Below, piece after piece: positions 21,148-29,837 of a stretch of 64,000 nucleotides of DNA. Source of the stretch: Methylobacterium sp. (GTDB taxonomy: Bacteria > Pseudomonadota > Alphaproteobacteria > Rhizobiales > Beijerinckiaceae); NCBI GenBank assembly GCA_013823325.1, contig PNLY01000007.1:1-64000 (forward strand), written 5' to 3'. The notes under the pieces are model-generated. The model did no database searches and was not told the DNA's origin. It was given only the letters and a program-made list of their open reading frames with translations. Position 1 is the first letter of the stretch. Each line of letters starts with the position of its first letter. A program made the position numbers and the translations under genes.

Positions 21148-22788
21148 ATGGAAGACCAGGTCCTCGCAGCGAGAGCGTCAAGCCGCCAGGACCAGGATGG
21201 TCGCGGCGCCGTCTGCCCGGCTGCAAAGGGCGCGCCTCCGCGACACGTGGCGCTCGTCATGCTGGCGGCCGCCCTGCCGATCCTGGCCTCGGGCAGCGCC
21301 TTCTTCGTCGACGGGCCGAACCATCTCTTCCGGGTGACGTTGTGGGAGATGATGCGGGCCGACGATGCGGTCGCGCAGTTCTTTCAGGCCGGCGACAGGC
21401 TTTATCCGAACCTCGCCATCGACGTGTTCACCAGCGTTCTGAGCAAGGTCGTGCCGCCGTCGGTCGCGCTGACCCTATTCATCTGCACGGCGGTGTCCGT
21501 CCATATCGCGGCCGCCGTCTGGTGCCGGCAGGCGCGCGGGGAGGGCACGGACCTTCCGATCCTGCTCGTCATCCTTCTCGCGGTCTATTCCGAGCCGCTT
21601 TATTGGGGGCTGTTCAACTACATCCTTGGGCTCGGGGTGATGTTCGTCGCGCTTCACAGGGCGATCGAGCAGCACAAGACGCCATCGGACGGCTTCGGCG
21701 TCAGCCAAGCGCTGATCCTGGGCGCGATGTGCCTGATCAGCATCTTCCCGGTGATGCTCTATGTGTGCTTCTGCTGCGGCATGGTCACGGTCGCGGCCTG
21801 CGACGACTGGCGGGCACGGCGCTTCGCCGAGAGCGCCAAGCTGCTCAGGTCGCACTGGCTGTCCGCCCTCACGGTGGGCGCGCTTCTGCTCGTCATGGAG
21901 CCGGGTCAGTCAGGTCCGACGGAATGGCATCTGATCACCAAGGTCACAGGCGTCTTCTCGGTCGGCAAGACGACCAACCTGTCGCTCGAGTATGGTCTGT
22001 CTGCGCTCGTCCTGGGCGCCCTCGGCTGGCTGGTCTGGCGCCGCGGTCTCAATGCCGGCCGCCACGAGCTTGCCGGGCTCATCGCAGGCGGCCTGCTGTT
22101 CATCGTCATGCCGAAAGACCTGATGAGCGTCGGGGCTGCGGATCGCCGCCTGGTCCCGGCTATCGTGACGCTCGCAGTGATCTACCTGCGCGGCCCCTCG
22201 CCGCAGCCTGTCGGGCTGGACAGAGCGGTGTCGGCGCTTCTGCTTGCGATCGTGGCTGTGAAGGCCGGGCTGCTGGTCTATCTCTGGTCTCCGCTCAAGC
22301 AGATCGATACGACCTATAAAGCAATCGCAAAGCAGATTCCTGCGAATGCGATCGTGCTGCTCGTTCCGCAGGTCGAAGAGGTGCGTCCGGGCGCGGTCGA
22401 GCGTGCCCGGCGGTTTGCAAGCCTGGTCTCGGCGTTTCAGCCCGTTCCTGCCGCCGAAGCGCATGTCTTCGTCGAGCACCCGCATCTGCTGCTGAGGCAT
22501 CTCGCCGGCCGGAACGTCCTGCCGACGCAGGTCTTCCTGAATTTCTGGGCGAAACGGGCGCCCGAGCTCCAGCAACTGCCCGACCCCGCGACATCCCAGA
22601 CATTGGCCGAGGTAGTGGCGGAGCTGGCATGGCTACCACGTGAGGTCACCGTCTTCGTGGTCTCGCATATCGCGCTCGACGATGCCCTCATACCCGATCT
22701 GGCGGTGCGGAAGATCACCGAGGTCGGGGGCGTGAGGCTCTACTCCGCCACCCGGGTCGGCGATCTCCTGAGATGGCCTGACAGCTAG
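21148..22788 (+). CDS. Polytopic membrane protein of unknown function
   Basis: 546 residues from the ATG at 21148; a TTG at 21103 would add 15. About ten hydrophobic segments lie between residues 35 and 380, followed by a soluble C-terminal domain of roughly 170 residues. An aromatic/acidic first loop (FFVDGPNHLFRVTLWEMM) resembles the loop after TM1 in integral-membrane glycosyltransferases of the GT-C type, but no decisive motif was found. It stands alone between the RND operon and the convergent HxlR gene. Its base composition is slightly less biased than its neighbours. Confidence 0.7.
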   Translation: MEDQVLAARASSRQDQDGRGAVCPAAKGAPPRHVALVMLAAALPILASGSAFFVDGPNHLFRVTLWEMMRADDAVAQFFQAGDRLYPNLAIDVFTSVLSKVVPPSVALTLFICTAVSVHIAAAVWCRQARGEGTDLPILLVILLAVYSEPLYWGLFNYILGLGVMFVALHRAIEQHKTPSDGFGVSQALILGAMCLISIFPVMLYVCFCCGMVTVAACDDWRARRFAESAKLLRSHWLSALTVGALLLVMEPGQSGPTEWHLITKVTGVFSVGKTTNLSLEYGLSALVLGALGWLVWRRGLNAGRHELAGLIAGGLLFIVMPKDLMSVGAADRRLVPAIVTLAVIYLRGPSPQPVGLDRAVSALLLAIVAVKAGLLVYLWSPLKQIDTTYKAIAKQIPANAIVLLVPQVEEVRPGAVERARRFASLVSAFQPVPAAEAHVFVEHPHLLLRHLAGRNVLPTQVFLNFWAKRAPELQQLPDPATSQTLAEVVAELAWLPREVTVFVVSHIALDDALIPDLAVRKITEVGGVRLYSATRVGDLLRWPDS

Positions 22789-22801
22789 GCAGCCGGAGGC
22801 A

Positions 22802-23314
22802 TCAGGCTGTCTCCGCCTCGGCCACGCGCTTGCGCTCCACCGCGTCGTGATAGGCAGCGGTGAGTTCGTCGAGTACCGACTGGGCTGGCCGGGCCGCGTC
22901 GAGATGGAGGAAGCGCAGCTCGTCCATGAACTTCTGCCAAAGGGTGGGACCACCCTCGGCCAGGATCTCGGCGCGGATCGACATCTCCGGCGTCACCGGC
23001 AGGAAGCGCCGGCCCCAATCGGCCATGGCGGCGAAGACCGGCACCAGCGAAATCCCCATCTCGGTCAGGCTGTAGATGCCCTTCTGCTTGTGGCTGGCGT
23101 CGTCGCGGCGCGAGAGAAGACCGTTCTCGAGCAGGCGTTTCAGCCGATCGGCAAGGATGTTCGAGGCGATGCCCTCATCCGATTTCGCCAGAAGTTCGCG
23201 GAAATGCCGGCGATTGCCGAACATGATGTCGCGCAGGACGATCAGGCTCCAGCGATCCCCGAGGATTTCCAGGGTCAGGTTGATCGGACAACCCGAACGA
23301 CCGGTCTCTTTCAT
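22802..23314 (-). CDS. HxlR family transcriptional regulator
   Basis: 170 residues starting at the ATG at 23314, which has GGAGG five bases upstream; the longer frame upstream is not coding. The winged helix core CPINLTLEILGDRWSLIVLR, with the conserved N-terminal Cys (C9), followed by FRELLAKSDEGIASNILADR, is diagnostic. HxlR proteins are small-molecule or redox responsive. It is divergent from a DHFR-like reductase gene, and the intergenic DNA has matched palindromes, so it very likely controls that gene and itself. Confidence 0.9.
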   Translation of the reverse strand: MKETGRSGCPINLTLEILGDRWSLIVLRDIMFGNRRHFRELLAKSDEGIASNILADRLKRLLENGLLSRRDDASHKQKGIYSLTEMGISLVPVFAAMADWGRRFLPVTPEMSIRAEILAEGGPTLWQKFMDELRFLHLDAARPAQSVLDELTAAYHDAVERKRVAEAETA

Positions 23315-23324
23315 GCGCGCCTCC

Positions 23325-23390
23325 AAAACCGCTTGCATTCTACAATCGGTTTCGCTACAAGCCAACTGCTTGCAAAACGCAAGCGGTTTT
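23325..23390. promoter_or_regulatory. HxlR operator region with nested inverted repeats and a promoter
   Basis: A 12-bp perfect inverted repeat, AAAACCGCTTGC (23325-23336) and GCAAGCGGTTTT (23379-23390), encloses a tighter repeat GCTTGC-aaaac-GCAAGC (23368-23384). On the minus strand, TTGGCT (23365-23360) and TAGAAT (23342-23337) are spaced by 17 bp and make a good promoter for the HxlR gene, whose start point would fall in the 23325-23336 arm. Binding at both arms would repress both directions. Confidence 0.75.
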
Positions 23391-23422
23391 GATGGCGCAG
23401 GTAGCGCTGCCAGGAGGATGCG

Positions 23423-23983
23423 ATGGCCAAGGTGATCGTCTGGAATCTCGTGACGCTGGACGGCTATTTCGAGGGCACTGAGAAATGGGACTTGTCGTTT
23501 CACAACGACGCCTGGGGCGAGGAGCTCGATGCGCTCAGCAAGGAGTTCGGCAAGCGGGCGCAATGCCTCGTCTTCGGCCGCGTCACCCATGACGGGATGA
23601 AGGCCTATTGGACCTCGGCCAATGCGAATGAGGACAGCGAGGTCACGCGCTATATGAACGCGCTGCCCAAGCTAGTGGCCTCGCGCAGCATTCAAAGCTC
23701 GGACTGGAACAATACCCGCGTCACCGCCGATATCGTCGGCGAGATCGCCAAGCTGCGGGCCGCGTCGGGCAAGGATGTCCTGGTTTTCGGCAGTGCGGAA
23801 CTCTGTGACACGCTGCTCAAGGAAAATCAGGTCGACGAGCTGATGCTGGCGCTCGTGCCGGTCCGCCTAGGCGCGGGCACGCCGTTCTTCAAGGCCGGTG
23901 GCGGGCGCCGGAAGCTCGACCTGCTGGAGAGCCGGCCGCTCGAGAACGGCACGGTGATCCTGCGCTATGCACCAGGCAACTGA
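23423..23983 (+). CDS. Dihydrofolate reductase-like (RibD C-terminal domain) protein
   Basis: 186 residues. The fold is that of the RibD-C/DHFR-like reductases: the start MAKVIVWNLVTLDGYFEG, the nucleotide segment LVFGRVTHDGM and the later VLVFGSAELCDTLL are typical. Such proteins are NADPH reductases of unknown substrate, often under HxlR or ArsR control. It is divergent from the HxlR gene and shares its operator region. A candidate promoter is TTGCAT (23333-23338) with TACAAG (23356-23361). Confidence 0.8.
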   Translation: MAKVIVWNLVTLDGYFEGTEKWDLSFHNDAWGEELDALSKEFGKRAQCLVFGRVTHDGMKAYWTSANANEDSEVTRYMNALPKLVASRSIQSSDWNNTRVTADIVGEIAKLRAASGKDVLVFGSAELCDTLLKENQVDELMLALVPVRLGAGTPFFKAGGGRRKLDLLESRPLENGTVILRYAPGN

Positions 23984-24000
23984 TGATGCAGCCGGCGAGC

Positions 24001-24031
24001 TTGCGGAAAGGAGGCCTTGTCCCTTCCGCAA
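24001..24031. terminator. Stem-loop between convergent genes
   Basis: TTGCGGAAAGG (24001-24011) and CCCTTCCGCAA (24021-24031) form an 11-bp stem with one mismatch and a 9-base loop, 17 bp after the reductase stop and before the end of the convergent secreted-protein gene. There is no T run, so it is at best a weak or factor-assisted terminator. Confidence 0.4.
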
Positions 24032-24088
24032 TCCCGCTGGAATGGCGAGGCTGTCGGGCGTCCCGAGCGGCAATCCTTCTCTCAGCGG

Positions 24089-24532
24089 CTATTGCTTGAA
24101 GCCGATCAGGACGCCATCGGCTCCGAGAGAGAGCTGCAGGCCCCGGCGCTTTGTCGCGAGTCGCATGACCACCCCCTTGGCATTGCGCAGCCAGAGCGTG
24201 CCGCGGCCCTGATCACCCAGCGCCCAGCCTTCGCGGACCTGGACATAGGCGCCGGTGAAATCCTCGACATTGGTCAAGCGATAGACTGAACCTGTCGCTG
24301 TCAGGCGCGAGGCGCCTATGCCGCCGATGCCGAGGCCGCCGACGGTGATCTCGTAAGTGTGCTTGTTGAAGCGCAGCGTGCCGCCGCCGATCGCGCCCGA
24401 GCCGACGAAGGCGACTTGCAGCTGGTTGATCGTGACGGTTCCGGTCGCCGGGCCGAACTGCCGAGGCTGCGCGCTTGCTGAAGCGCTGACGAAGAGGCAA
24501 GCGAAGACAAAAGCGGACACCCGAGCGATCAC
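24089..24532 (-). CDS. Small secreted protein, function unknown
   Basis: 147 residues with a clear signal peptide (MIARVSAFVFACLFVSASASA, cleavage about residue 21). The mature part is glycine-rich with regular beta strands: GAIGGGTLRFNKHTYEI, VGGLGIGGIGAS and a C-terminal LQLSLGADGVLIGF. This suggests a small periplasmic beta-sandwich or barrel. I do not recognise a named family. It is a single gene flanked by a convergent reductase gene and a 154-bp gap before the EamA gene. Confidence 0.7.
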   Translation of the reverse strand: MIARVSAFVFACLFVSASASAQPRQFGPATGTVTINQLQVAFVGSGAIGGGTLRFNKHTYEITVGGLGIGGIGASRLTATGSVYRLTNVEDFTGAYVQVREGWALGDQGRGTLWLRNAKGVVMRLATKRRGLQLSLGADGVLIGFKQ

Positions 24533-24686
24533 GGCTAGTTCTCCCCCGCCTCGGGATGAGGCAGGGCGGACTGTGCGCTGGAACCATCAGCGGTCAAACG
24601 GTATTCTGTTTTGCGTCGCGTCAATTCGACACGCCGCCGATAGCGGGCGAAGCTGCCTCGGCCGACTGGGCGGTCCGAGGCCGACT

Positions 24687-25601
24687 TCAGCCCTTCCGCA
24701 CCAGCAGCACCGCCGCCAGGATCGCGACGCCGCCAAAGGCCTGGGCCGGCGAGGGCTGCTCGGCGAAGATCGCCCAGGCGGCGAGCACCGAGACCAGCGC
24801 CGGCCAGACCATGACCAGCGAGGCGGCGTTCGCGCCGTAGTGGCCGAGCGCCAGCGTGATCAGGCCCTGGCCCATCGCATGCGAAACGAGGCCGAGCGCG
24901 GCGACGGCGAGCCAGCCGGTCAGGCTCTGCGGCAGGATGGTCTCGCCGAGGCCGAAGGCGGCGACGATGCAGAACACGGCGCAGATGGCGCTGGAGATCA
25001 GGCCGATCCGGCCGGCGGCAGCGCGGTTGCGGGCGCGGCGGACGGCGAGGATATAGGCGGCATAGGAGAAAGCAGCGCCGATGGCGAGACCGTCGCCGAA
25101 CAGGCCGGCACCTGACAGCGGCGTTGCGCTACCCGACAGCTTCGGCAGCACCAGCAGGCCCGCGCCGCCGATGGCGAGCAGCAGCGCGCCGAGGATGCGC
25201 CGCGTCGGCTTCTCGCGGAACAGCAGCCAGCCGCCGAGGATGACACCGACCGGCGAGAGATTGCCGAGCAACGAAGCGTTGGCGATCGAAGTGAAGCCGA
25301 GCGAGGCGTTGTAGAGCACGACGTCGACGCCGAAGGCGAGGCCGGCGAGCGCGATCGGCAGCATCGCGCCGGGCTTCACTCCGCCAGCGCTGTCGCGCCG
25401 GTTCTCCAGCGCCATCCAGGCAGCGAGCACCGGCAGCGCGAAGGCCATGCGCCAGAAGCCGGCGGCGGCCGGGCCGACATCGGCGAAGCGCACGAAGATG
25501 CCGGAGAAACCGATACAGGTCGCGCCGAGCAACAGCACCAGGAACATGCCGAGTGCCGGTGCGGCTGGGCGGTCAGGCAAGGACAGGCTCGGGGCGGACA
25601 T
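24687..25601 (-). CDS. EamA/DMT superfamily transporter
   Basis: 304 residues with ten predicted transmembrane helices in two repeated EamA halves (about 17-150 and 165-300). The N-terminal LLLGATCIGFSGIFVRFADVG and the mid segment NASLLGNLSPVGVILGGWL are typical of DMT exporters of metabolites or amino acids. It is divergent from a LysR gene, the common arrangement in which the regulator controls the exporter. The substrate is unknown. Confidence 0.9.
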   Translation of the reverse strand: MSAPSLSLPDRPAAPALGMFLVLLLGATCIGFSGIFVRFADVGPAAAGFWRMAFALPVLAAWMALENRRDSAGGVKPGAMLPIALAGLAFGVDVVLYNASLGFTSIANASLLGNLSPVGVILGGWLLFREKPTRRILGALLLAIGGAGLLVLPKLSGSATPLSGAGLFGDGLAIGAAFSYAAYILAVRRARNRAAAGRIGLISSAICAVFCIVAAFGLGETILPQSLTGWLAVAALGLVSHAMGQGLITLALGHYGANAASLVMVWPALVSVLAAWAIFAEQPSPAQAFGGVAILAAVLLVRKG

Positions 25602-25624
25602 GGACTTGGCTTTCAGGCATGAAC

Positions 25625-25681
25625 TCGACAGCCCTCATCCTGAAGAGCTGCGATCTGCGATCGCTCCTCAGGGTGAGGGCT
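25625..25681. repeat. Intergenic hairpin repeat (type C)
   Basis: AGCCCTCATCCTGAAGAGC and GCTCCTCAGGGTGAGGGCT are inverted copies with 17 of 19 positions complementary, around TGCGATCTGCGATC. Elements of the form CATCCT...GAGGAGC...GATGAGG are widely dispersed in Hyphomicrobiales. It sits between the divergent EamA and LysR genes, close to the EamA start. Confidence 0.6.
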
Positions 25682-25713
25682 GCTTGTTGCCCGAACATAG
25701 CCCGCTTCCGGCA

Positions 25714-25758
25714 ATCGGAAAAACGGATTATCCTGATTTATCTATTGCTGTTTCCGAT
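25714..25758. promoter_or_regulatory. Candidate LysR operator
   Basis: ATCGGAAA (25714-25721) and TTTCCGAT (25751-25758) are perfect 8-bp arms 29 bases apart. Between them is the small palindrome GGAT-T-ATCC (25725-25733) in AT-rich DNA. The right arm touches the LysR start, as expected for autorepression and activation of the divergent EamA gene. Confidence 0.5.
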
Positions 25759-25767
25759 GGATGGATG

Positions 25768-26634
25768 ATGTCGACCCATCTCGATCTCGATGCCCTCGCC
25801 ATGCTCGTCGCCGTCGCCGAGACCGGCGGATTCACTGCGGCAGGGGCGAGGCTCGGGCGCACGCAATCGGCGGTTTCAGGCCGCGTCCAGGACCTCGAGG
25901 CGGCGCTCGGCAAGCAATTGCTGGAGCGCTCGCGCCGCGGCGTCACGCCGACCGAAGCGGGTGAGCGCCTGATCGCCCAGGCGCGCCGCCTGCTCGCGAT
26001 CGAGCGCGAGGCGCGGGCGGAGCTCGACGGCGACAAGGCGGTGGGCCGATTGCGCATCGGCCTGCCGGACGATTATGTCGACGCCTATCTCCGGCCGCTG
26101 ATCGTGCGCTTCGCGGAGGAGCATCCGCGCGTCGAGATCGAGGTTCACTGCGAATTGTCGAAGCGGATCGAGCCGGCGGTCGCGGCAGGCGAACTCGATC
26201 TTGCGGTGATCACCCAGGACCCCGGCCGGCCCAAGGGTGAGCGCCTCAGGCGCGAGCCGCTGGTCTGGGTCGCGGCGCGCGGTCACCGGCCGGAGCTGAG
26301 CGAGGTTCTGCCGCTCGGCCTGTTCAACGAGGGCTGCCGGGCGCGCCCGCGCATCCTCAATGCGCTGCAGGCGGCCGAGCGACCGCACCGGCTGGTGTTC
26401 TCGTCCTCGCATATGGCCGGCCTGCTCTCGGCGGTCGAGGCGGGCCTCTGCGTCACCGCGATCACCGAGAGCGCGGCGCCAGCGTCATTGCGCCGGCTTG
26501 AGCCATCCGAGAACCTGCCGTCGCTGTTCGAGCTCTCGGTCGCGCTGGTGATCGCGCCGCAGGCCGGCGTCGCGGCGCGCCATTTCGCTCAGGCCTTGCG
26601 CGAGGCGATGGCAGCGCCGCGACTGGCGGCGTAG
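25768..26634 (+). CDS. LysR family regulator
   Basis: 288 residues. The winged HTH at about 6-65 includes ALAMLVAVAETGGFTAAGAR, QSAVSGRVQDLEAALGKQLL and the RRGVTPTEAGE wing. The periplasmic-binding-type effector domain starts near residue 92 (GRLRIGLPDDY). Starts at 25765 or 25768 (tandem ATG) are both possible. It is divergent from the EamA transporter, its probable target. It ends only five bases from the convergent hppD stop. Confidence 0.9.
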   Translation: MSTHLDLDALAMLVAVAETGGFTAAGARLGRTQSAVSGRVQDLEAALGKQLLERSRRGVTPTEAGERLIAQARRLLAIEREARAELDGDKAVGRLRIGLPDDYVDAYLRPLIVRFAEEHPRVEIEVHCELSKRIEPAVAAGELDLAVITQDPGRPKGERLRREPLVWVAARGHRPELSEVLPLGLFNEGCRARPRILNALQAAERPHRLVFSSSHMAGLLSAVEAGLCVTAITESAAPASLRRLEPSENLPSLFELSVALVIAPQAGVAARHFAQALREAMAAPRLAA

Positions 26635-26639
26635 ACGCT

Positions 26640-27773
26640 TTACTCCGCCGCCTGCGGCTTCAGGACGCCGCGGCGGATCTGATCTTCCTCGATCGACTCG
26701 AACAGAGCGCGGAAATTGCCCTCGCCGAAGCCGTCATCGCCCTTGCGCTGGATGAATTCGAAGAAGATCGGCCCGACCACCGTGGCCGAGAAGATCTGGA
26801 GGAGCACCTTGCTCATCCGGCCTTCCTTGGAGCCGAGCGCGACCGCGCCCTCGCCGTCGATCAGGATGCCGTTGGCCTTGAGGCGGGCCACCGGCTCGCC
26901 ATGGTTCGGCACGCGGCCGTCGACCTTCTCGTAATAGGTCTCGGGCGGCGAGGGCATGAAGGGCAGGCCGTTCTGCCGGAGCTGCTCGACGCTTGCATAG
27001 ATGTCGCGCGAGCCGAGCGCGACATGCTGGATACCTTCTCCCTTGTACTGGCGCAGGTACTCCTCGATCTGGCTCTTGTCGTCGAGGGACTCGTTGATCG
27101 GGATACGAATTTTGCCGCAGGGCGAGGTCAGCGCCCGCGAGATCAGGCCGGTAAGCTTGCCCTCGATGTTGAAGAAGCGGATCTCGCGGAAATTGAAGAG
27201 CTCGCCATACCAGTCGGCCCAATGGTCCATGCGGCCGCGCATGACGTTGTGGGTGAGGTGGTCGAGATAATACATCCCGGCCTGCTCGGGATGCGGGTCC
27301 TTGTCGGCCAGCCATTCGAAGTCGACGTCGTAGATCGAGCCCTTCGCGCCATAGCGGTCGACGAAATAGAGCAGCGAGCCGCCGATGCCCTTCACCGCCG
27401 GGATCTGCAGCTCGCCGGGGCCGACCTTGCTCTCATAGGGCTCGGCCCCGAGCGAGACGGCGCGTTCGAAGGCGTGCTTGGCGTCGACGACGCGGAAGGC
27501 CATGGCACAGGCGCAGGGGCCATGCTCGGCGGCAAAGCCCTGCGCGAAGGATTCCGGCTCGGCATTGACGATGAAATTGACGTCGCCCTGGCGATAGAGC
27601 GTCACCTTCTTCGAGCGGTGCTTGGCCACCTTGGTGAAGCCCATCGTCTCGAACAGCGCGCCGAGCTTCTCCGGCTCGGGATGGGCGTATTCGACGAATT
27701 CGAAGCCGTCGGTGCCCATCGGATTGGCGGTCGAAATCGCCGGCGGGGCGGAATCGTGCGGGAACGGTCCCAT
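26640..27773 (-). CDS. hppD: 4-hydroxyphenylpyruvate dioxygenase
   Basis: 377 residues. This non-haem iron(II) enzyme converts 4-hydroxyphenylpyruvate to homogentisate in tyrosine breakdown. The metal ligands are visible: H172 in LDHLTHNV, H250 in GIQHVALGS and E339 in GPIFFEFIQRKGDDGFGEGN, the last also being the C-terminal gate region. The ATG at 27773 has AGGAGG six bases upstream; the frame continues upstream without protein-like sequence. No homogentisate dioxygenase gene is adjacent. It is divergent from an Lrp-type gene. Confidence 0.97.
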   Translation of the reverse strand: MGPFPHDSAPPAISTANPMGTDGFEFVEYAHPEPEKLGALFETMGFTKVAKHRSKKVTLYRQGDVNFIVNAEPESFAQGFAAEHGPCACAMAFRVVDAKHAFERAVSLGAEPYESKVGPGELQIPAVKGIGGSLLYFVDRYGAKGSIYDVDFEWLADKDPHPEQAGMYYLDHLTHNVMRGRMDHWADWYGELFNFREIRFFNIEGKLTGLISRALTSPCGKIRIPINESLDDKSQIEEYLRQYKGEGIQHVALGSRDIYASVEQLRQNGLPFMPSPPETYYEKVDGRVPNHGEPVARLKANGILIDGEGAVALGSKEGRMSKVLLQIFSATVVGPIFFEFIQRKGDDGFGEGNFRALFESIEEDQIRRGVLKPQAAE

Positions 27774-27899
27774 ATGCGTCCTCCTGAAATCTGCGTTGAT
27801 TGATCCTCGCGCATCCGGACGGCGAAAGGTTTGCAAAATTCGACGATCCAGGATTGAGTTCGCACGGATTGTGCATGAGAGCGGAGGAAGCCTCACGAA

Positions 27900-28370
27900 A
27901 TGCCGCAGCTCGACGCTTTCGACTGGCGCCTGCTCGAAGCGCTGCAGCAGGATGCTTCGCTCACCAATGGCGCGCTCGCCGAGCGGGTCGGGCTCTCCGC
28001 CAGCCAGGTCTCGCGGCGGCGCCAGGCGCTGGAGGGGGCGGGTGTGATTCGCGGCTATCGCGCCCTGATTGATCCGGAGGCGATCGGGCTCTCCGTGACG
28101 GTCTTCATCCATGTCGCGCTCAACACTCATTCGCGCGACAATGCTCGGCGCTTCCGCGATCTGGTGAAGCTGACGCCCGCGGTGCTGGAGGCGCATGCGC
28201 TGACCGGCGAAGCCGACTACATGCTGAAAGTCGCCGTCGGCGACCTCAAGGAGCTGGCGCGTCTCGTCAACGAAGTGCTGCTGCCGCATGAGAGCGTCGC
28301 GCGGGTGCGTTCGGAGATCGCGCTGGAGACGCTGAAGGAGCCGGGGCTTTTGCCGCTGGCGATGGGGTGA
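27900..28370 (+). CDS. Lrp/AsnC family regulator, probable regulator of hppD
   Basis: 156 residues: an N-terminal HTH (about 8-55, with LSASQVSRRRQALEGAGVI) and a C-terminal RAM ligand domain (about 67-150, with EAHALTGEADYMLKVAVGDL). Lrp-type proteins sense amino acids. The divergent 126-bp spacing from hppD is the usual sign of a local regulator, here presumably responding to tyrosine or phenylalanine. The control region has a TTTGCAAAATT stretch, but no clear palindrome. Confidence 0.9.
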   Translation: MPQLDAFDWRLLEALQQDASLTNGALAERVGLSASQVSRRRQALEGAGVIRGYRALIDPEAIGLSVTVFIHVALNTHSRDNARRFRDLVKLTPAVLEAHALTGEADYMLKVAVGDLKELARLVNEVLLPHESVARVRSEIALETLKEPGLLPLAMG

Positions 28371-28413
28371 GATTGCCCCTTCCGCCGATGCTGCAGCGCG
28401 CTATAACTTCGTC

Positions 28414-28995
28414 ATGGTCGTTCTCAATCGCATCTACACCCGCACCGGCGACGACGGCACCACGGCGCTCGCCACCGGCGCGCGCCGGCCGAAGTTCGAT
28501 CTGCGCGTCTCCGCCTACGGCACCGTCGACGAGACCAATGCCTGCATCGGCATGGCGCGGCTGCATTGCGCCGGTGAGGATCCTGAGCTGGACGCGATGC
28601 TCGGCCGTATCCAGAACGATCTCTTCGACCTCGGCGCCGAGCTCGCCTCGCCCGATACCGGCGAAAAGCTGGCCTGGGAGCCGCTGCGCATCGTACAGGC
28701 CCAGGTCGACCGGCTCGAGGCCGAGATCGACCAGCTCAACCGGCCGCTCGGGACACTGCGCTCCTTCGTCCTGCCGGGCGGCACGCCCGGCGCGGCGCAT
28801 CTGCATCTCGCCCGCACGGTCAGCCGCCGGGCCGAGCGGCTGATGGTCGAATTGTCGCAGGAGCAGGGCGAGAGCGTCGCCCAGCCGGCGCTGAAGTTCA
28901 TCAACCGGCTCTCGGATTTCCTCTTCGTCGCCTCACGCCACCTCAATGCCAGGGCTGGGGGCGACGTGCTCTGGACGCCCGGCCAGAACCGCTAA
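28414..28995 (+). CDS. Cob(I)alamin adenosyltransferase, PduO type
   Basis: 193 residues. It transfers adenosyl from ATP to cob(I)alamin, giving adenosylcobalamin. The ATP-binding N-terminus YTRTGDDGTTALATG (TRTGDDGTT at 9-17) and the C-terminal SRRAERLMVEL and FINRLSDFLFVASR are characteristic of PduO-type enzymes. In this organism the cofactor would serve ethylmalonyl-CoA and methylmalonyl-CoA mutases, which fits mcl2 and mch in the same window. It lies upstream of a rhomboid gene, five bases apart. Confidence 0.93.
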   Translation: MVVLNRIYTRTGDDGTTALATGARRPKFDLRVSAYGTVDETNACIGMARLHCAGEDPELDAMLGRIQNDLFDLGAELASPDTGEKLAWEPLRIVQAQVDRLEAEIDQLNRPLGTLRSFVLPGGTPGAAHLHLARTVSRRAERLMVELSQEQGESVAQPALKFINRLSDFLFVASRHLNARAGGDVLWTPGQNR

Positions 28996-29000
28996 CCCCA

Positions 29001-29702
29001 ATGTTCGTACCGCTGCATGACGGCGTGCCGATGCGCTTCATCCGCGTCGCCTACGTCACCTATGCGCTGATCGCGCTCTGCATCGTACTGCGGCTGATGC
29101 TGATGCACTGGACCAGCGAGGCGAGCGAGGTCGCGGTCATGGCCGGCTTCGGCACGATTCCCGCGGTGCTGTTCGGCGAGGCGCAATTGCCGCCGGAGTT
29201 GTTCAAGGCCCCGCCCTGGCTGACGCTGATCACCGGCATCGTGCTGCATGCCAGCTTCGCCCATCTGATCGGCAACATGCTGTTCCTCTGGGTCTTCGGC
29301 GACAATGTCGAAGACGCGATGGGGCATTGGCGCTTTCTCGTGTTCTTTCTGCTCTGCGGCATGGCGGGAGCGCTGCTGCATGCGCTGATGAACCCCGAAT
29401 CGCAACAGCCGCTGATCGGCGCATCGGGTGCGATTTCCGGCGTGATCGCCTCCTATCTGATGCTCTACCCGCACGTGCGCGTCTGGGGCCTCGCCTTCAA
29501 ATGGATTCCGCTGCACATCCCGGCAATGTACGCACTCGGCGCCTGGATCCTGTTCCAGCTGCTCTCGGCGCTGTTCGATCAGCAGGGCGCGGTCGGGTGG
29601 TGGGCGCATCTCGGCGGGCTCGGCGCGGGCGCTGCACTGACGCCGCTGCTGGTCCGGCGCGAGCTGCGCCTGTTCGGCCGCGGCGTGCGGGGGCTGCCGT
29701 GA
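29001..29702 (+). CDS. Rhomboid family intramembrane serine protease
   Basis: 233 residues, about six transmembrane helices. The catalytic dyad is S142 in GASGAISG and H203 in WWAHLGG; HASFAHLIGN (H83, H88, N92) supplies the oxyanion-site residues. The enzyme cleaves membrane proteins within the bilayer. Five bases separate it from the adenosyltransferase gene, a pairing found in related genomes, probably as an operon with no functional link known to me. etfBA follow. Confidence 0.9.
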   Translation: MFVPLHDGVPMRFIRVAYVTYALIALCIVLRLMLMHWTSEASEVAVMAGFGTIPAVLFGEAQLPPELFKAPPWLTLITGIVLHASFAHLIGNMLFLWVFGDNVEDAMGHWRFLVFFLLCGMAGALLHALMNPESQQPLIGASGAISGVIASYLMLYPHVRVWGLAFKWIPLHIPAMYALGAWILFQLLSALFDQQGAVGWWAHLGGLGAGAALTPLLVRRELRLFGRGVRGLP

Positions 29703-29837
29703 CTTTCATAGCGTTGACAAGCGCAAATCCCCGTCGCTACGGTCCGTCCGCATTTCAGCCGGGTGCCGCGATGCTGGCCGTCGCTTGGCCGGCGGATCGG
29801 CATCAGATCGCATCTCTCCACAACCGGTGACGCTCTT

